From assembly GCA_016191245.1 (NCBI GenBank), contig JACPOY010000019.1:186001-250000 (forward strand): a stretch of DNA of 64,000 nt, in the 5' to 3' direction. This document shows positions 35,620-44,128 of the stretch, piece after piece. Numbering within the stretch: position 1 is the first letter of the stretch; each line of letters starts with the position of its first letter. The notes below the pieces were generated by a model. It did not search any database. It saw only the letters and a list, made by a program, of their open reading frames with translations, and had not been told where the DNA came from. Source of the stretch: Gammaproteobacteria bacterium (lineage in GTDB: Bacteria > Pseudomonadota > Gammaproteobacteria > Berkiellales > Berkiellaceae). The position numbers and the translations under genes were made by a program.

Positions 35620-36881
35620 AAGAATACCCCTGTGGTTTCTTCTATTTGGGTAATTGCTTTTTCATGTTGAACAATTTCATTTTGTAATTCCAATTCATTC
35701 TCTTGCAGCATCAACAAATTGTTAAGCAATGTTAAGAAATCGACTTTTCCAACGCTATAATTTGATTGAGATGAAGAAAAGGTTAATGTCGCTTGAGGAA
35801 TAAGCGTGTCTTGAATAAGATGAATTAATTGGGCTGAACGCTCTGCTTGTAAAAATGCATTTTTAACTTGAAATAGAAGATCGCGGTACAAGGTATAATA
35901 GTCTCCCATATCTGCGTTATAACGTGCTCTCGATTCACGCACTACATTATTTTGCTTACTCATAAAATAAAGTGGAAGTGTTGCTTTCAACATAACTTGA
36001 TAACCATGAGTTTGCATTATGGTATCACGAAGCATTCCTCCCTCTATCTCAATGTCAGGAAAATAATCCATTTCACTTAATTTAATAGTTTGACGTCCTT
36101 TCTCTACGTTTCTCTCTTGCATTTTTAGCTTAGGTGCAAGACGTTCCATAAGAGTATTGAAGTGGTTCAAATCATATTCAAGAGATGTAATAGACAACAT
36201 TGAAGAGGTACTAATTGGAATATCTAGAGGTCTGTTTAATATCCGGTTGATATCGGCTTGTAACGATGATCGCTCTTGATTTAACATTACCAAGCGCATG
36301 AGAAGACGTGAAATTTCCGTTTGTGCTCGAAAGATATCTTGTTGTGGAACTTTTCCAACAGTATAATTTGCTTGCGCACTTTTTTCAATTTCTTCGAGCA
36401 GTAACTGATTTTTTTGAAGAATTTCTATCGATTTGTTGGCAAAATATAACTCATAGTAAATTCGCTTCAATTGAGCAATAACGCCTAGGCAGGTAGCTTG
36501 ATAGTCTGCCATAGCTCGTTTTTCCTCCAAAGTCGCTATCTTTCCTCTAATAATTAATTTGCCAGGGAATGGAATTTCTTGGCTGCCTCCAATCATTTGT
36601 TCCCTACTGGGATCTGCTTCCATAAATTCATTACCCGACATGTTCATATAACCTAAATTGATTTTAGGATCAGGAAGTGAGCGTGCAACAGGAATAACAT
36701 GGGTTGCGGCCAGCCAACGATCGCGTGCTGCACTAATTTGTGGATTACTTTGTGTGGCTTCTTGTATTAAATCAGCCAAAATAGGAGAAGGTTTTGCATA
36801 GGCTGCTGTAATGATGAAAGAAGACACCAATATAACTACAGTACCGCTCGAAATGTATTTTTTAATATCAAAGAGAATCAT
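35616..36881 (-). CDS. cusC: TolC-family outer-membrane channel, CusC-like (first system)
   Basis: The 421-aa protein has a signal peptide (about residues 1-29). It carries two TolC repeats: LADLIQEATQSNPQISAARDR at the start and a matching MLKATLPLYFMSKQNNV segment in the second half. Helical hairpins of the alpha-barrel lie between them. Its first codons overlap the end of the upstream Ca2+-ATPase gene by 14 bp, which ties the ATPase to this efflux operon. Confidence 0.9.
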   Translation of the reverse strand: MILFDIKKYISSGTVVILVSSFIITAAYAKPSPILADLIQEATQSNPQISAARDRWLAATHVIPVARSLPDPKINLGYMNMSGNEFMEADPSREQMIGGSQEIPFPGKLIIRGKIATLEEKRAMADYQATCLGVIAQLKRIYYELYFANKSIEILQKNQLLLEEIEKSAQANYTVGKVPQQDIFRAQTEISRLLMRLVMLNQERSSLQADINRILNRPLDIPISTSSMLSITSLEYDLNHFNTLMERLAPKLKMQERNVEKGRQTIKLSEMDYFPDIEIEGGMLRDTIMQTHGYQVMLKATLPLYFMSKQNNVVRESRARYNADMGDYYTLYRDLLFQVKNAFLQAERSAQLIHLIQDTLIPQATLTFSSSQSNYSVGKVDFLTLLNNLLMLQENELELQNEIVQHEKAITQIEETTGVFL

Positions 36882-39558
36882 TAGGTGTCATCCTTAACAA
36901 TTTTTGAGCTTCTAACACCAATAAAGGTATCATCCCTAATACTACCCAAAGGACACATTGCTTTAACGATACAGGACCAACGCCAAAAAAATCTTGTAGG
37001 GTTGGAAAATGATGGATTATTATTTGCAGTGAAAAACTGATACTCACAATGACAAATAAACGAATATTTGAAAGAAATCCAATTTGCCAAATAGTTTTTG
37101 TTTGGCTGCGCGCACCAAATGCACGTAATAGTTCTGCGGTCACTAATACTGAAAAAGCAGCGTCTTGTGCTTGTATCAAATCACCATTCCTTATATATTC
37201 ATAAGCAAAAGCTCCAAGCGTTACAAAAGAAGTCAGAATGCCAATAAAAATCACACGTTGGAAAAAAATGCCGTCCATAAAGGGCTTTTGTGATTCTCTT
37301 GGCGGTCTCTTAAGAATACCTGGCTCTGGCATGTCTGTTGCCAAAGCAATGGCTGGTAATCCATCAGTAACTAGGTTAATCCATAATAACTGAATAGGTA
37401 GCAGTGGTAATGGCCAACCTATTAAAAGAGCCACAAATACGACCAATAACTCACCCATATTACCAGCCAATAAATATGCAAGTGTTTTTGAAATATTGTC
37501 ATAAATCGTACGGCCCTCTTCTATGCCAGCGACAATGGAGGTGAAGTTATTATCCATCAAAATGATATCAGCAGATTCCTTGGTGACTGCCGTTCCTGTT
37601 TTTCCCATAGCAATGCCAATCGAGGCTTCTTTTAATGCTGGGGCATCATTCACACCATCTCCGGTCATTGCAACGATCATTTGATGTTTTTTCCATGCAC
37701 GAACTATCATTAATTTATGTTTTGCAGAAACGCGAGCATAAACAGAAATTTGTTTTACGCATTTTACAAGCTCTTCATCTGACATTTTTTCAAGTTCAAT
37801 GCCCGTCATTAAGCGATCTTCTGTGTTTAAAATCCCCAACTCTTGCGCAATCGCTTTTGCGGTGTTGGGGTGATCACCTGTGATCATCACCGGTTTGATG
37901 CCAGCCATTTTGCAACGACTGACCGATTCTTTTACACTTGCATGAGGTGGATCTTGTAAACCAATAACTCCTAAGAAAACTAGATTATTTTCTATACTTT
38001 TATCAGTCTCATCGCTTAATGAGGGATCCAATTGACGTTCTGCAAAGGCCAAAAGTCTTAATGCTTCGCCAGCCATTGACTCACAACTTTGCTGAATATG
38101 ATTGCGGTCATTTTCTGTTAATTCTTTTATTCCCTCTCTAGTTAACATATGTGTACATAAGGCCAAAATAATTTCAGGCGCTCCTTTTACAGAAGCAGAC
38201 AATATATCGCCTTTTTTATTTAAAACTGTCATCCGTTTACGTTCGGAATTAAAAGGAAACTCTTTTATACGAGTTAATGACGATGACACTTCATTATGCC
38301 TAATTCCACCCTTAGCTGCTGCTATTAATAGAGCAATTTCAGTCGGATCACCAGTAGGGGATAACTTCTCATGTTGTATGCTGAAATCCGCATTGTTACA
38401 AACAACCATTGTGTACAATATATTCTGTAATAGCTTATCTTCCTGAGGATCGATATTCTTGCCTTGACAGGTAAAATCACCTTTCAGATTATATCCTTCG
38501 CCATGAATACTATAAACTTTCTCACAAGTAATGAGTTTGCGTGCTGTCATTTCTCCTACAGTTAACGTTCCTGTTTTGTCTGTACAAATGACTTGTAAAC
38601 ACCCAAGTGTTTCTACAGCAGATAAACGTTTAACCAATACGGCGCGACGCACCATACGCTGAACGCCTAATGCTAAAGCGATGGTCACCACCGCAGGTAA
38701 GCCTTCAGGAATGGCGGCAACCGCTAAGCTTATTGAACTCATGAATAATTCAAAAAATGGAATTTTACGAAACAAACCCAATGTGAAAATTAAAATAATG
38801 ATGAAAAAACAGATCCATAATAAACGAGAGCCCACTTGATTGAGTCTTTTTTGTAGTGGTGAGTCTCCATGGGTTACTTCATTCAGCATCGAGGCTATGC
38901 GGCCCATTTCAGTCTGCATACCGGTCGCTATGACAATTGCACGCCCCGTACCATTGACAACAGATGTTCCCATGAAAACCATGTTTTTTTGATCGGCTAA
39001 TGTTGTATCGGCAGGATAAAGATTGAGATCTTTCTCAACAGGTAATGATTCACCAGTTAATGGCGCTTCATTTGTTTTTAATGATGAAATATCAAAAAGA
39101 CGTGCATCTGCAGCAATTAAATCACCACTTTCAAAGATGAGAATATCTCCAGGCACAATATCAGAAGCAGGAATCAATTTTGCATGACCGTCACGAAAAA
39201 CGGTCGCTTTTGGCGCAGCCATTTGTTGCAATGCCGAAATAGCACGATCTGCACGGTACTCTAAAATAAATCCAATGAACGCGTTTAAAATGACAATGGT
39301 GAAAATAGCGATTGCATCAACGTTCTCTCCTACCAGGATGGATATAACAACAGTTCCCAAAAGCACCCAAGTTACTAAACTGTTAAATTGCTGAAAAATA
39401 ATAGTTAAAATAGATGTTTTTTTCTGTTTGATTAATAGATTGGGGCCTGATTCCTTTAATCGACATTGTGCTTCTATCGCACTCAACCCAGATGACAGGT
39501 CAACTTTTAAATTAGCAGTGGTTTCTTGGGGGGGTTTGTCATGCCAAATCTGCGTCAT
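36868..39558 (-). CDS. Ca2+-type P2A ATPase (PMR1/SERCA-like)
   Basis: The 896-aa protein has the N-terminal cation-ATPase domain (about residues 1-70). The metal-site helix AIPEGLPAVVTIALALGVQR has the Glu conserved in Ca2+ pumps. Phosphorylation site [31 protein letters not shown] and the TM6 motif LLWINLVTDGLPAIALATDM are also present. The absence of CPC/CPH sites rules out a P1B metal pump. It should export Ca2+ or Mn2+ from the cytoplasm. It is the first gene of the CusCBA-like operon, an odd partnership for a copper-type pump. A (TA)n tract lies just before its ribosome site. Confidence 0.93.
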   Translation of the reverse strand: MTQIWHDKPPQETTANLKVDLSSGLSAIEAQCRLKESGPNLLIKQKKTSILTIIFQQFNSLVTWVLLGTVVISILVGENVDAIAIFTIVILNAFIGFILEYRADRAISALQQMAAPKATVFRDGHAKLIPASDIVPGDILIFESGDLIAADARLFDISSLKTNEAPLTGESLPVEKDLNLYPADTTLADQKNMVFMGTSVVNGTGRAIVIATGMQTEMGRIASMLNEVTHGDSPLQKRLNQVGSRLLWICFFIIILIFTLGLFRKIPFFELFMSSISLAVAAIPEGLPAVVTIALALGVQRMVRRAVLVKRLSAVETLGCLQVICTDKTGTLTVGEMTARKLITCEKVYSIHGEGYNLKGDFTCQGKNIDPQEDKLLQNILYTMVVCNNADFSIQHEKLSPTGDPTEIALLIAAAKGGIRHNEVSSSLTRIKEFPFNSERKRMTVLNKKGDILSASVKGAPEIILALCTHMLTREGIKELTENDRNHIQQSCESMAGEALRLLAFAERQLDPSLSDETDKSIENNLVFLGVIGLQDPPHASVKESVSRCKMAGIKPVMITGDHPNTAKAIAQELGILNTEDRLMTGIELEKMSDEELVKCVKQISVYARVSAKHKLMIVRAWKKHQMIVAMTGDGVNDAPALKEASIGIAMGKTGTAVTKESADIILMDNNFTSIVAGIEEGRTIYDNISKTLAYLLAGNMGELLVVFVALLIGWPLPLLPIQLLWINLVTDGLPAIALATDMPEPGILKRPPRESQKPFMDGIFFQRVIFIGILTSFVTLGAFAYEYIRNGDLIQAQDAAFSVLVTAELLRAFGARSQTKTIWQIGFLSNIRLFVIVSISFSLQIIIHHFPTLQDFFGVGPVSLKQCVLWVVLGMIPLLVLEAQKLLRMTPNDSL

Positions 39559-39886
39559 CAGGTAACCTATATATATATATATATATATGATTGAAAAAGA
39601 GTAATAATGAGAATTGATATTTAATACTGTTTAAAGATGGCACACCCCCCCCTAAAATGCAAAGCGCTTCTTAAATGCATTGTCATGAAAATCGCCAAGT
39701 GTTGCTAGAAAAATGAGTATGTTAATGCGCATGCTGAATTGTTATAGTTTCGATTAGGTTTGTTTGATCTATCAGGCATTAGCGGAGTTATTAGAGTACA
39801 ATTAAACAGTAAGCGCCCGGTTTTTAATGATTATGAACAGTTGAATTACTTGATTAGAAATGGAATAGATTTATAAGGAATTGTTT
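39559..39886. other. Divergent intergenic region between the Ca2+-ATPase and phosphoketolase genes
   Basis: About 330 bp, AT-rich, holding the TA tract and the C8 run described above. No further ORF, hairpin terminator or clear promoter consensus was recognised. It must contain the divergent promoters of both genes. Confidence 0.6.
39568..39588. repeat. Dinucleotide (TA)n tract, 21 nt, at the start of the Ca2+-ATPase operon
   Basis: About ten TA units end 9 bp upstream of the ATG at 39558, abutting the AGGTTACCTG ribosome region. A run of eight C residues (39645-39652) lies further upstream. Slippage here would change leader or promoter spacing, so phase-variable expression is possible. Confidence 0.75.
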
Positions 39887-42280
39887 GTGCCTGAAATCAA
39901 GCATCACTTCCGTGAATGGGCAAATGGTTATGGTGGTATCTCACATCGAGAAAGTACTCAGATTTGGGTACAAGAAATTGTTAATAGGCTTGTACAGCAA
40001 GGCCAGGATCAGGATACAATTTTAGCCTTATTTTCTGCTGCTGATCGAATTACCAATGCTGCCATGTGGTTAGTGGTGCACCAAACCTACGCTAGCAAGG
40101 TCAATTTACAGGACATTCCCTTACAAGCTGAAGATTTCAAGGCAAATCCACAAGGTCATACGGGTGGTTCACTTAACATGGTCCCTGCATATGTGGGTTA
40201 TCTTCTTGCCAATGCCCTTAGCAACATTACTCGTGGTTGGGCGATGGAGCAGGGGCACTGTGTAGCTGCTATTGATAGCGTTAATCTTTTACTTGATAAC
40301 ATGCGACCAGAACATGCAGTGCGTTATGGAATAACAGCCGAGGGTTTAACGCGCTATGTCAACGATTTTTATTCTTACCGCTTGAACGGAGAAGGACATC
40401 AGGATTCACCTTTGGGAAGTCATATCAATATCAACACAGCAGGTGGCTCCTTGGAAGGAGGCTATCTTGGTTTTGCCGGTTTGCAATACATTCATATGCC
40501 CTTACCCAATGAGCACTTAGTTGCATTTTTATCAGATGGTGCCTTTGAAGAACAACGTGGTTCTGACTGGGGATCCCATTGGTGGCGTGCTGAGGATAGT
40601 GGCTTAGTCGTGCCAATCATGATTTTCAATGGTCGGCGCATTGACCAGCGTTCTATGGAAGCACAAGGGACTGGCTTATCTTCATTTTTACAGCATTTAA
40701 AAACTTATCATTTTGACCCCATCGTCTTTGATGGCATGGATCCAGCTGCCTTTGCTTGTATGATTTTAGAAGGAGAATTTTTATTAGAAAAACGTACGCA
40801 ATGCATTTTGGCAAAAGAGAAATCTTATCCTATTATATTACCATATGGTGTTGCTGTTGCCTCAAAAGGAGCTGGTTTTTACGGTGCTGGTACAAATGCT
40901 GCTCATAGTCTTCCCTTAGGCGCAAATCCACGTGTAGATTTAACTGCCAGAAATCATTTTAATGAATATGCTCAACAATTATTTGTGCCATTACCTGAAT
41001 TAATTCATTCTCGAAAAATCTTATGTAATCACGCACAAACTCATCGTCTTCGAGAACGCGACCACGTCATTGCAAACCGTCAAGTCAATATAAAAAATTA
41101 TCCTCTCTTATCATTTCAGGATTTAAATAATAACTCCCAAATAGCGGCTTGCCCTATGTCTGCTATTGATACGACCTTTTTAGCTTATGTTGAGGCCAAT
41201 CCAGATCTACGCCCTCGAGTAGGAAATCCTGATGAGATGCTGTCTAATCATATGTTGAAAACGTTAAGCCATTTGAAACATCGCGTTACTGAAATTGAAC
41301 CCGGAATAGCAGAAGCAATAGACGGTAAGGTAATAACGGTTTTGAATGAAGAAGCTGTAGTATGTGCATGTCTTGGTAATAAAGCGGGGATCAATCTTGT
41401 TGTTACTTATGAAGCATTCGCCCCTAAAATGTTGGGTGCTCTACGACAAGAATTAAATTGGTCAGATCACCTGTATTCAAGCAATAGAAAACCTGGCTGG
41501 ATATCTGTGCCGTTAATACTCACGTCTCATACTTATGAAAATGGTAAAAATGAACGATCTCATCAAGACACTACGATGTGTGAGGCCTTGCTAGGTGAAC
41601 CTTCTGATATCTCACGGGTACTATTTCCAGCAGACTATAATTCAACAATAGCTGCATTAGATCGTTGTTATCACTCACATGGAATGATTTTCACTTTGAT
41701 GGTATCAAAAGAACATGCCCCTGCTCAGTTCACTGAAATGCAAGCAAAGCAATTATTAAATGATGGGGTGATTCGAATGACTTGGCTAACGGATGAACTG
41801 AGTGAAGCAAATATTATTTTGACAGCCATGGGCTCTTATCAATTACAACAAGTTATACTTGCAGCAAACCGCCTTTCTGAAAAGGGGATTATAGCAGCAG
41901 TCAATTATATCATTGAACCAGGCCGGTTTCGCTACCCACGAAATCTCCGAGAGGTGGCGTTTCAAGCTTCAGATAATTTGTGTCAACATGTTTATCCATC
42001 AAAAATTATCCCTCGAGTTTTCGTGAGCCATGCTCGCCCGGAAGTAATGGCAGGTATATTAAGACCACTTGATACAGGGAAACAAACCCTCTTTTTAGGT
42101 TTTATCAATCAGGGGGGCACTTTAGATACGGCAGGTATGTTATATGTTAATTGTCAGACCTGGGCACATATTATTCGTGCTAGCGCCAATTGTTTAGGAA
42201 TGGAATCGGAACAATTATTAGAGCCTAATGAAATCGCAGCATTGTGTGGTGAAATTAATCCTCAGGGAATTATCATCTGA
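39887..42280 (+). CDS. Phosphoketolase-family ThDP enzyme (annotated elsewhere as xylulose-5-phosphate phosphoketolase or 3-epimerase)
   Basis: The 797-aa protein starts at GTG 39887, with AAGGA seven bases upstream; a TTG two codons earlier is too close to the ribosome site. The ThDP motif SDGAFEEQRGSDWGSHWW ends in IFNG, as in phosphoketolases. The segment NPQGHTGGSLNMVPAYVGYL is the counterpart of the GHWGTTPG region of classical Xfp but differs in sequence, so this is a divergent subfamily. Expected chemistry is on xylulose-5-phosphate or fructose-6-phosphate, giving acetyl-phosphate. If classical, it would feed acetate kinase and the Pta domain in this window. Some databases name such 800-aa proteins xylulose 5-phosphate 3-epimerase, so the exact reaction is open. 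Confidence 0.8.
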   Translation: MPEIKHHFREWANGYGGISHRESTQIWVQEIVNRLVQQGQDQDTILALFSAADRITNAAMWLVVHQTYASKVNLQDIPLQAEDFKANPQGHTGGSLNMVPAYVGYLLANALSNITRGWAMEQGHCVAAIDSVNLLLDNMRPEHAVRYGITAEGLTRYVNDFYSYRLNGEGHQDSPLGSHININTAGGSLEGGYLGFAGLQYIHMPLPNEHLVAFLSDGAFEEQRGSDWGSHWWRAEDSGLVVPIMIFNGRRIDQRSMEAQGTGLSSFLQHLKTYHFDPIVFDGMDPAAFACMILEGEFLLEKRTQCILAKEKSYPIILPYGVAVASKGAGFYGAGTNAAHSLPLGANPRVDLTARNHFNEYAQQLFVPLPELIHSRKILCNHAQTHRLRERDHVIANRQVNIKNYPLLSFQDLNNNSQIAACPMSAIDTTFLAYVEANPDLRPRVGNPDEMLSNHMLKTLSHLKHRVTEIEPGIAEAIDGKVITVLNEEAVVCACLGNKAGINLVVTYEAFAPKMLGALRQELNWSDHLYSSNRKPGWISVPLILTSHTYENGKNERSHQDTTMCEALLGEPSDISRVLFPADYNSTIAALDRCYHSHGMIFTLMVSKEHAPAQFTEMQAKQLLNDGVIRMTWLTDELSEANIILTAMGSYQLQQVILAANRLSEKGIIAAVNYIIEPGRFRYPRNLREVAFQASDNLCQHVYPSKIIPRVFVSHARPEVMAGILRPLDTGKQTLFLGFINQGGTLDTAGMLYVNCQTWAHIIRASANCLGMESEQLLEPNEIAALCGEINPQGIII

Positions 42281-42593
42281 AAAAATAGGTGCCACATAGC
42301 CATTTCGGCATGCCAGGTAACGAAAGGATCGTTTGGCTTTTATCAATGGATGATAAGCCCATTCCTGGGCGATCAATTCCAATTACACGATAATGTTTAG
42401 CAAGTGCCATATCATGAAAACGACTTGACTCAAGCCTGCTTCCCGGTGTGCCATGTAAATAGAAAAGGGGCTTACCTTGAGGATCCGCGGTTATGTCTTC
42501 AACCTCAGCAGCGTGCTTAGTTTTCAAGCGCATCACTAAAATTGATAATCTTTGTAAAATAATTGCTATCAATAATGCTATCATTGACGCCAT
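42273..42593 (-). pseudogene. Truncated alpha/beta hydrolase fragment
   Basis: The recognisable part (from about LKTKHAAEVEDI) contains GKPLFYLHGTPGSRLESS and VIGIDRPGMGLSS, the oxyanion and early-strand region of alpha/beta hydrolases. It stops after about 105 residues, before any nucleophile elbow or catalytic His, so most of the enzyme is missing. The N-terminal residues overlap the tail of the ATPase remnant and are probably not original. The junction shows that two broken genes were joined here. Confidence 0.75.
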
Positions 42594-43615
42594 TTACATG
42601 AATTAACACGGGGCAATATGACATGCCTCTTGGTATTGAAAGACGCTCTATTTTGTCTTTCATTTCACTTAAAATACCTTTTTTAATCTCTTCTCTTGAA
42701 AATTTAATTTCGCAGACATAAAGCACATTATTTCTTGTTTGAATCATTTAGTCTATTTGACTACCTCTCCTTCTCGTTGTTTTATGTTGAAAAAATGGAT
42801 TTTCAGTCACAATCTCGTCAGGGGATATCCATAATTGGTCATAAATAAAATACCGATTATTTAAGACGAGGTTTTCAAATTGAAGCCCCATAATCGTTGC
42901 CCATCCAGGTAAGGAGGATAGCGTTTTTATCTGATAAACGTTTCTTTCAATCTCTGATAGTTTACTTTCAATATATTTTAAATAGAAACGTAAGTAATTA
43001 TCTGTTAGACGATATTTAAATAATAAAGGTGACATGATCCCTGTTTTTGGATCCCAGGTATTGTCGCGACTGATAAGTCCTGACATCACCAAATCATTTA
43101 AATACTCACTTATTAATCCTGATTTCTCAACTAACAATTTTTCACAGATCTCTCCATACTCTAAACTTCCTTGCACTAAACATTTTACTATTTGTTTGTA
43201 TTTCTCACTTCTTTTGCCAAACAAGTCTGAAAAAATATTATTAAATTCATTTACAAGCACGCCACCTTTTTTAAAGCAGATGTTTCGTATATTCTCCTCT
43301 GATGAGACTTGAGCTTGGATCTCTTCAAGATAGCGAGGGATCCCTCCTGTAATAGAGAGAATTTTAAATTTATCATAAGCCGAAAATTGACTCCCACTGC
43401 CCTTCCAAAAATGGTTACAATCACTTAAAGGTAGTTCCTCTAAAGTCAACGTGTAAGAAACTCTTCTCATGAACCCTGTGCTGGATAAAATATTTTTCTC
43501 TATCCAGGCGAGAGCTGAACCACAAATAATTAAAATTAACTTCGGATTTTTTTTGAAATGCAAATCCCAAGCATTTTTTAACTTTCCAAGGAAATCAGGA
43601 TCCTTAGTTTTTTCT
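42517..43615 (-). pseudogene. Remnant of an AAA+ ATPase with a C-terminal nuclease-like domain (DUF234 type)
   Basis: The readable frame begins near 43615 with DPDFLGKLKNAWDLHFKKNP and continues LILIICGSALAWIEKNI, the part of these archaeal-type ATPases that follows Walker B. The Walker A half is absent. The protein reads on through a winged-helix segment to RRRGSQID, then hits TAA (42748-42750). After it the same frame continues MIQTRNNVLYVCEIKFSRE, the PD-(D/E)xK-like C-terminal domain. The family normally has Leu where the stop stands, so a single nonsense change split the gene. Upstream, the frame ends exactly at a 53-bp tandem repeat. Confidence 0.85.
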
Positions 43616-43713
43616 CTTTTGGAATACTACGTAGAATCTGCTTATGCACATTCTACGTAGTTTTTTCTCTTTTGAAATGCTACGTAAAATGTGCTTATGC
43701 ATATTCTGTGCAG
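43608..43713. repeat. Tandem pair of 53-bp repeats with internal palindrome
   Basis: The two adjacent copies (43608-43660 and 43661-43713) each start TTTTTTCTCTTTT. The first contains a perfect 12-bp inverted repeat (ACTACGTAGAAT / ATTCTACGTAGT) around a 12-nt centre; the second copy is diverged. They sit at the broken 5' end of the ATPase remnant and may mark a recombination site. Confidence 0.8.
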
Positions 43714-44128
43714 ATTAAAGGAATTTGGAGATCTGAAATGAAGTAATTACATCAATTATAAATGTTAAAAACTTTGTATCGGCATTGTCAGCAGGACAAT
43801 GTTGTTGATATGTACAACGATTGATATTTAACGCAAAAATCAGTGCATTAGAGTACCAGAGGTCGAAAGGAAATGTGATAGTGGCTAAGGCATATATAAT
43901 AGTATGAATGATAACTTGCGTTTATCTACACTCTTAGGCTATTATAAATTAGCTTGCTCATGATCGTGATGTTCTGCAAGATGTATCAATCACCTATTGT
44001 CATAAATAAAAATGTAAGTAGCAGCTGGCAAGTCAAAGGCTCTGATAATGCAACTGAAAAAATTGCGCCAATAAATGGTGCAATGAAATCTGCATTTACT
44101 CATGAGAAAAGAGGTTAATATACGCTAT
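43714..44128. other. Intergenic region after the 53-bp repeats, with one doubtful small ORF
   Basis: About 415 bp. It contains a short dyad (CATTGTC-agcag-GACAATG, 43783-43801). A plus-strand frame at 43981-44118 could encode 45 aa (MYQSPIVINKNVSSSWQVKG and onward) but has no convincing ribosome site and no recognised family. Nothing else was seen. Confidence 0.4.

Noticed and set aside
39887..42280. Calling the enzyme a classical phosphoketolase without reservation
   Set aside because: The ThDP region fits but the N-terminal motif differs from classical Xfp, and 800-aa homologues carry another enzyme name, so the call was kept at family level.
43981..44118. 45-residue ORF in the intergenic region
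   Set aside because: There is no clear ribosome site, no recognised family and no supporting context; mentioned only within the description of that region.
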